The notes beneath the pieces were generated by a model. That model was not told the DNA's origin and did no database searches. It saw nothing but the letters and a program-made list of their open reading frames with translations. A program made the position numbers and the translations under genes. Below are positions 60,985 through 64,000 of a stretch of DNA of 64,000 bases, piece after piece; positions within the stretch are counted from its first letter, which is position 1; every line of letters starts with the position of its first letter. The stretch is from an uncultured bacterium (GTDB taxonomy: Bacteria > Cyanobacteriota > Vampirovibrionia > Gastranaerophilales > Gastranaerophilaceae): positions 98,759 through 162,758 of the forward strand of contig CATLLN010000004.1 in the NCBI GenBank assembly GCA_950022695.1, written 5' to 3'.

Positions 60985-63639
60985 ATGATAAAAATGTTAT
61001 TAAAGCTTTTGGGCGATCCGAACGAAAAAAAAGTTAAATCTATGATGGGTATAGTTGAGCATATCAATGCTTTAGAACCTGAATTTGCGAAGTTAACTGA
61101 TGAAGAACTTCAAGCAAAGACGCAAGAGTTCAAAGAAATTTTGGCAAATCGTCCTACATCTAAGAATTTCAAAGAAGATTTAAAATTAGAAAAGGAAGCT
61201 TTAGATAAGATTTTACCGGAGGCTTTTGCAACTGTTCGTGAAGCCGGCAAGCGTGTTTTGAATATGCGTCACTTTGATGTTCAATTAATTGGCGGATATT
61301 TTTTACATAACGGTCATATTGCAGAAATGAGAACTGGTGAAGGTAAAACTCTTGTTGCAACTTTACCTGCTTATTTAAATGCATTAACAGGAAAAGGTGT
61401 CCATGTTGTTACGGTTAACGATTACCTCGCAAAACGTGATAGCGAATGGATGGGAAAAATTTACAGATTTTTAGGTTTAACTGTTGGTGTTGTTCTATCT
61501 AATGGTGAAGGAGCAAGAGATTTTGATTTAAAACGAAATGCATACCAGTGTGATATTACATACGGTACAAATAACGAATTCGGTTTTGATTATTTAAGGG
61601 ATAACATGGCAGGCGGTGAAGAAATGCTTGTACAAAGACCTTTTAATTATGCAATTATCGACGAAGTTGACAGTATTTTGATTGATGAAGCAAGAACTCC
61701 TTTAATTATCAGTGGCAGATTAGCTCAATCTGCAGAAACTTACCAAATGATGGCAAAAGTTGCACCGCAGTTGGAAAAGGAAGTTGATTATACTGTTGAT
61801 GAAAAAAATAAAAATGTAATTTTAACCGAAGAAGGTATTGACCATGCCCAGGAAATCATCGGTGTTAAAGACCTGTTTGATATCCAGACTCAGTATGCTC
61901 ACCATCTTTTACAAGCTTTAAAGGCTAAAGAATTATTTGTAAAAGATACTGATTATGTTGTCAGAAACGGTGAAGTCATGATTGTTGACGAATTTACAGG
62001 GCGCTTGATGGAAGGTCGCCGTTGGTCTGATGGTTTGCATCAGGCAGTTGAAGCCAAAGAGGGTGTTGAGATTCAAGATGAAACTCAAACTCTTGCAAGT
62101 ATTACTTTCCAGAACTTGTTCAGATTATATCCAAAACTTTCAGGCATGACAGGTACAGCGATGACTGAAGAAGCTGAGTTTGGTAAAATTTATAATCTTG
62201 AAGTTACGACAATTCCTACTAACAAACCGGATATCAGAATCAATCATCCTGATGTAATTTATAAATCAGAAGTTCAAAAATATTTAGCGGTAGTAGATGA
62301 TATTATTGCTCAACACAAATTAGGCAGACCTGTTCTTGTCGGCACTATAAGTATTGAAAAATCCGAGTATGTTTCTGCGCTTTTGAAACAACGCGGAATA
62401 AGACACAATGTATTAAATGCAAAACACCATGAACGTGAAGCACATATTATTGCACAAGCAGGAAGATTAGGTGCAGTAACTATTGCTACTAACATGGCAG
62501 GCCGTGGAACAGATATTTTATTAGGCGGTAATGCTGAATATCTTGCAAAAGCAGAACTCGAAGAAAAGGGAATTGATGAAACAAATCCTGATTACGAAAA
62601 GTTAAAAAATGAAGCTTTAACAGCAGCACGCGGGGTTACCGAATACGAGCATGCCAAGGTTGTAGAAGCAGGCGGATTACACGTAATCGGTACAGAACGT
62701 CACGAATCACGTCGTATTGATAACCAGTTAAGAGGTCGTGCAGCACGTCAAGGCGACCCGGGTTCAACAAGATTTTTCTTGTCATTAGAAGATAATTTGA
62801 TGAGAATCTTTGGCGGTGAAAAGATTACACAGCTTATGACGGCGCTAAATGTTCCGGAAAACATGGCAATTGATTCACCATTAATTACAAAACGAATTGA
62901 ATCAGCACAGAAAAAAGTTGAAACTTTCCACTTTGACATGAGAAAATCTGTTCTTGAATATGATGATGTCATGAATATTCAGCGTGAAAAATTCTATCGC
63001 CAAAGACGCAGAGTTTTAGCCGGAGAAGGTTTGCAAGATGACATTTGCTTTATGATGGAACGTGAAGTAGATAGACTTATGAAAAGTTATATTTCTCCTG
63101 AACAAAAGGTTGAAGAATATGTGTATGAAGACTTGCAGACCATGATTAAAGAACTTCATTCGACAGTTCCGCAGTTATCGTCTTTTGAAGTTTCAGATAT
63201 TCAGAACATGCGTTTTGAACCTATGTATAACAAAATAAAAGATTTTGTAGTAGAAGCATATAGAGCACATGAAGTTGAAATAATTAATTTCTACAATCAG
63301 GTAATTCAACAATATGGTGCAAATTACGAACTTCAAGAGCCGTTTTCGTCTTCAAATATAGTAAGACAACTTGAAAAAGATGTATTATTAAAAGTTGTTG
63401 ATAATAAATGGATAGATCACCTTCATAATATCGACATGCTTCGAGAAGGAATAGGTCTAAGGGCTTATGGTCAGAAAGATCCTTTGATAGAATATAAAAA
63501 AGAAGCCTATGATTTGTTTAATAAAATGATGTACGAAATCCAAAGTGATACAGTAAAACATTTATTTAGAACAAGATTTGGGGTGCAAGTTGTAAATTCT
63601 ACCCCTCCAGAATCTGAATCTGAACAAGAAAATGAATAA
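60985..63639 (+). CDS. secA: Protein translocase ATPase SecA
   Basis: An 884-residue motor that drives preproteins through SecYEG. Walker A is MRTGEGKT near 114-121, followed by VHVVTVNDYLAKRD, YGTNNEFGFDYLRDNM, IIDEVDSILIDEARTPLIIS, GTISIEKSEYVSALLKQRGI, TNMAGRGTDILLGGN and RQGDPGSTRFFLSLEDNLM. The C-terminal zinc-binding SEC-C motif is absent; the protein ends in a Glu/Ser tail. The first ATG is used; a second in-frame ATG lies three codons later. GGAGAGG lies about 14 bases upstream. Confidence 0.97.
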   Translation: MIKMLLKLLGDPNEKKVKSMMGIVEHINALEPEFAKLTDEELQAKTQEFKEILANRPTSKNFKEDLKLEKEALDKILPEAFATVREAGKRVLNMRHFDVQLIGGYFLHNGHIAEMRTGEGKTLVATLPAYLNALTGKGVHVVTVNDYLAKRDSEWMGKIYRFLGLTVGVVLSNGEGARDFDLKRNAYQCDITYGTNNEFGFDYLRDNMAGGEEMLVQRPFNYAIIDEVDSILIDEARTPLIISGRLAQSAETYQMMAKVAPQLEKEVDYTVDEKNKNVILTEEGIDHAQEIIGVKDLFDIQTQYAHHLLQALKAKELFVKDTDYVVRNGEVMIVDEFTGRLMEGRRWSDGLHQAVEAKEGVEIQDETQTLASITFQNLFRLYPKLSGMTGTAMTEEAEFGKIYNLEVTTIPTNKPDIRINHPDVIYKSEVQKYLAVVDDIIAQHKLGRPVLVGTISIEKSEYVSALLKQRGIRHNVLNAKHHEREAHIIAQAGRLGAVTIATNMAGRGTDILLGGNAEYLAKAELEEKGIDETNPDYEKLKNEALTAARGVTEYEHAKVVEAGGLHVIGTERHESRRIDNQLRGRAARQGDPGSTRFFLSLEDNLMRIFGGEKITQLMTALNVPENMAIDSPLITKRIESAQKKVETFHFDMRKSVLEYDDVMNIQREKFYRQRRRVLAGEGLQDDICFMMEREVDRLMKSYISPEQKVEEYVYEDLQTMIKELHSTVPQLSSFEVSDIQNMRFEPMYNKIKDFVVEAYRAHEVEIINFYNQVIQQYGANYELQEPFSSSNIVRQLEKDVLLKVVDNKWIDHLHNIDMLREGIGLRAYGQKDPLIEYKKEAYDLFNKMMYEIQSDTVKHLFRTRFGVQVVNSTPPESESEQENE

Positions 63640-63667
63640 AAAAGAGCCAAGAGGCTCTTTTTTTATA
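63640..63667 (+). terminator. Terminator of secA
   Basis: AAAAAAGAGCC, loop AAGA, GGCTCTTTTTTT directly after the stop codon. Confidence 0.9.
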
Positions 63668-63846
63668 GGCGCAAACCCAATAATAATAAGAAAATTAAAA
63701 ATTTTTTAAATATTTCTTAAAAAAAATAAAAAAAGTGCTTGATTTTTAAAATTGTTTGTTTTACACTAAATCTTGTGCAAAGGCACAGATGAATTTTGAA
63801 AATATAAATAGCAAAAAAGATTTTTAAAATTTATTTCAAAAACTAC
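63668..63846 (+). other. AT-rich promoter-upstream region
   Basis: No gene is seen. The stretch is made of long A and T runs with one small hairpin TGTGC AAAG GCACA (about 63774-63787). Such A/T tracts upstream of a strong promoter can act as an UP element. Confidence 0.4.
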
Positions 63847-63874
63847 TTGACAATAAAAATTGATGTAGTAAGAT
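63847..63874 (+). promoter_or_regulatory. Strong promoter, probably of an rRNA operon
   Basis: TTGACA, 16 bases, TAAGAT. The transcript would begin with an AAACCGA...TCGGTTT hairpin. Confidence 0.65.
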
Positions 63875-64000
63875 AAGGAAACCGAGATATGAATCGGTTT
63901 GAGATGCCCCGATAGCCAGTCAACTTTTGGAATTAGTTGAAACCGCGTTGGGTGATAAATTTGTAGAACATTGACAACAGAATAGCTGAAACGAGTGTGA
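63875..64000 (+). other. Structured leader, probable pre-16S leader
   Basis: About 125 bases of non-coding, GC-richer sequence that runs to the window edge. It holds an AAACCGAGATATGAATCGGTTT hairpin (written in two arms AAACCGA and TCGGTTT) and near the end GAACATTGACAACAGAATAG, which resembles the processing-leader segments found before rRNA genes. The 16S gene itself is not reached, so this call rests on style. Confidence 0.45.

Noticed and set aside
1..64000. CRISPR array, insertion sequence or prophage
   Set aside because: No regular repeat-spacer series, transposase or phage structural gene was seen; the lone GH24-type lysozyme is not enough.
57254..64000. SNF2 helicase as part of a DISARM/Dnd-like defence system
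   Set aside because: Neighbours are gpmI, a small LuxR gene and secA; no methylase, nuclease or PLD partner is adjacent.

Overview
The window is AT-rich, densely coded bacterial chromosome with standard codon use (TGA works as a stop, for example at the end of the FixC-like gene). Gene content fits a non-photosynthetic relative of Cyanobacteria, most likely the gut lineage Gastranaerophilales (Vampirovibrionia/Melainabacteria). The pointers are a VKOR-DsbA fusion oxidoreductase, several pilin-like proteins with the N-terminal block FTLAEVLITLGIIGVVAAMT, a GH57 amylase-like enzyme, tandem WYL regulators, and many large proteins of no recognised family. No photosynthesis gene is present. The lineage call is an inference from gene style, not from a marker-gene tree.

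Layout. 1-6.1 kb: lysA (cut by the window edge), two small unknown genes, a FixC/FixX electron-transfer pair and an 802-residue unknown protein. 6.2-13.5 kb: a secreted SH3-like protein, pheT, a pilin gene interrupted at a run of nine G, map, two unknown genes and tmk. 13.5-19.4 kb: rnpB (RNase P RNA) on the minus strand, a pilin-like gene, CorA, a DMT transporter, a broken XRE regulator, and a tandem-HTH LuxR gene divergent from an XRE gene across a perfect palindrome, then a glycosyltransferase. 19.4-29.9 kb: MCE protein, upp, two cell-wall hydrolases, asparaginase, VKOR-DsbA, queH and TPR proteins. 30-35 kb: der, two WYL regulators, a 600-base stretch without genes, anmK. 35-43.2 kb: a coiled-coil giant, rimP-nusA, an orphan response regulator, a second pilin, nadB-nadC. 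43.3-50.1 kb: GH57, a possible toxin-like gene, an alanine/glycine symporter with an ACT-domain partner, and two XRE genes that share an upstream element. 50.1-55.2 kb: tRNA-Val with decayed tRNA pieces on both sides, a TM2 protein, the minus-strand rpmG-tRNA-Trp-secE-nusG-rplK-rplA cluster, and coaD with two coiled-coil genes. 55.2-64 kb: gpmI, an SNF2 helicase, a small LuxR regulator, secA, and at the right edge a strong promoter with a structured leader that probably begins an rRNA operon.

Most of the window is housekeeping. The unusual parts are regulatory and structural: a homopolymer-interrupted pilin gene, matched operator/leaderless-start architecture at two XRE genes, palindromic operators at small HTH genes, tRNA remnants, and several terminator-capped non-coding stretches that may be small RNAs or leaders. 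No CRISPR array, insertion sequence, prophage or complete defence system was seen. The best candidates for something undescribed are the XRE pair with its divergent coiled-coil gene (49.3-50.1 kb) and the DUF6973-like gene with a divergent membrane protein (45.8-47.0 kb).
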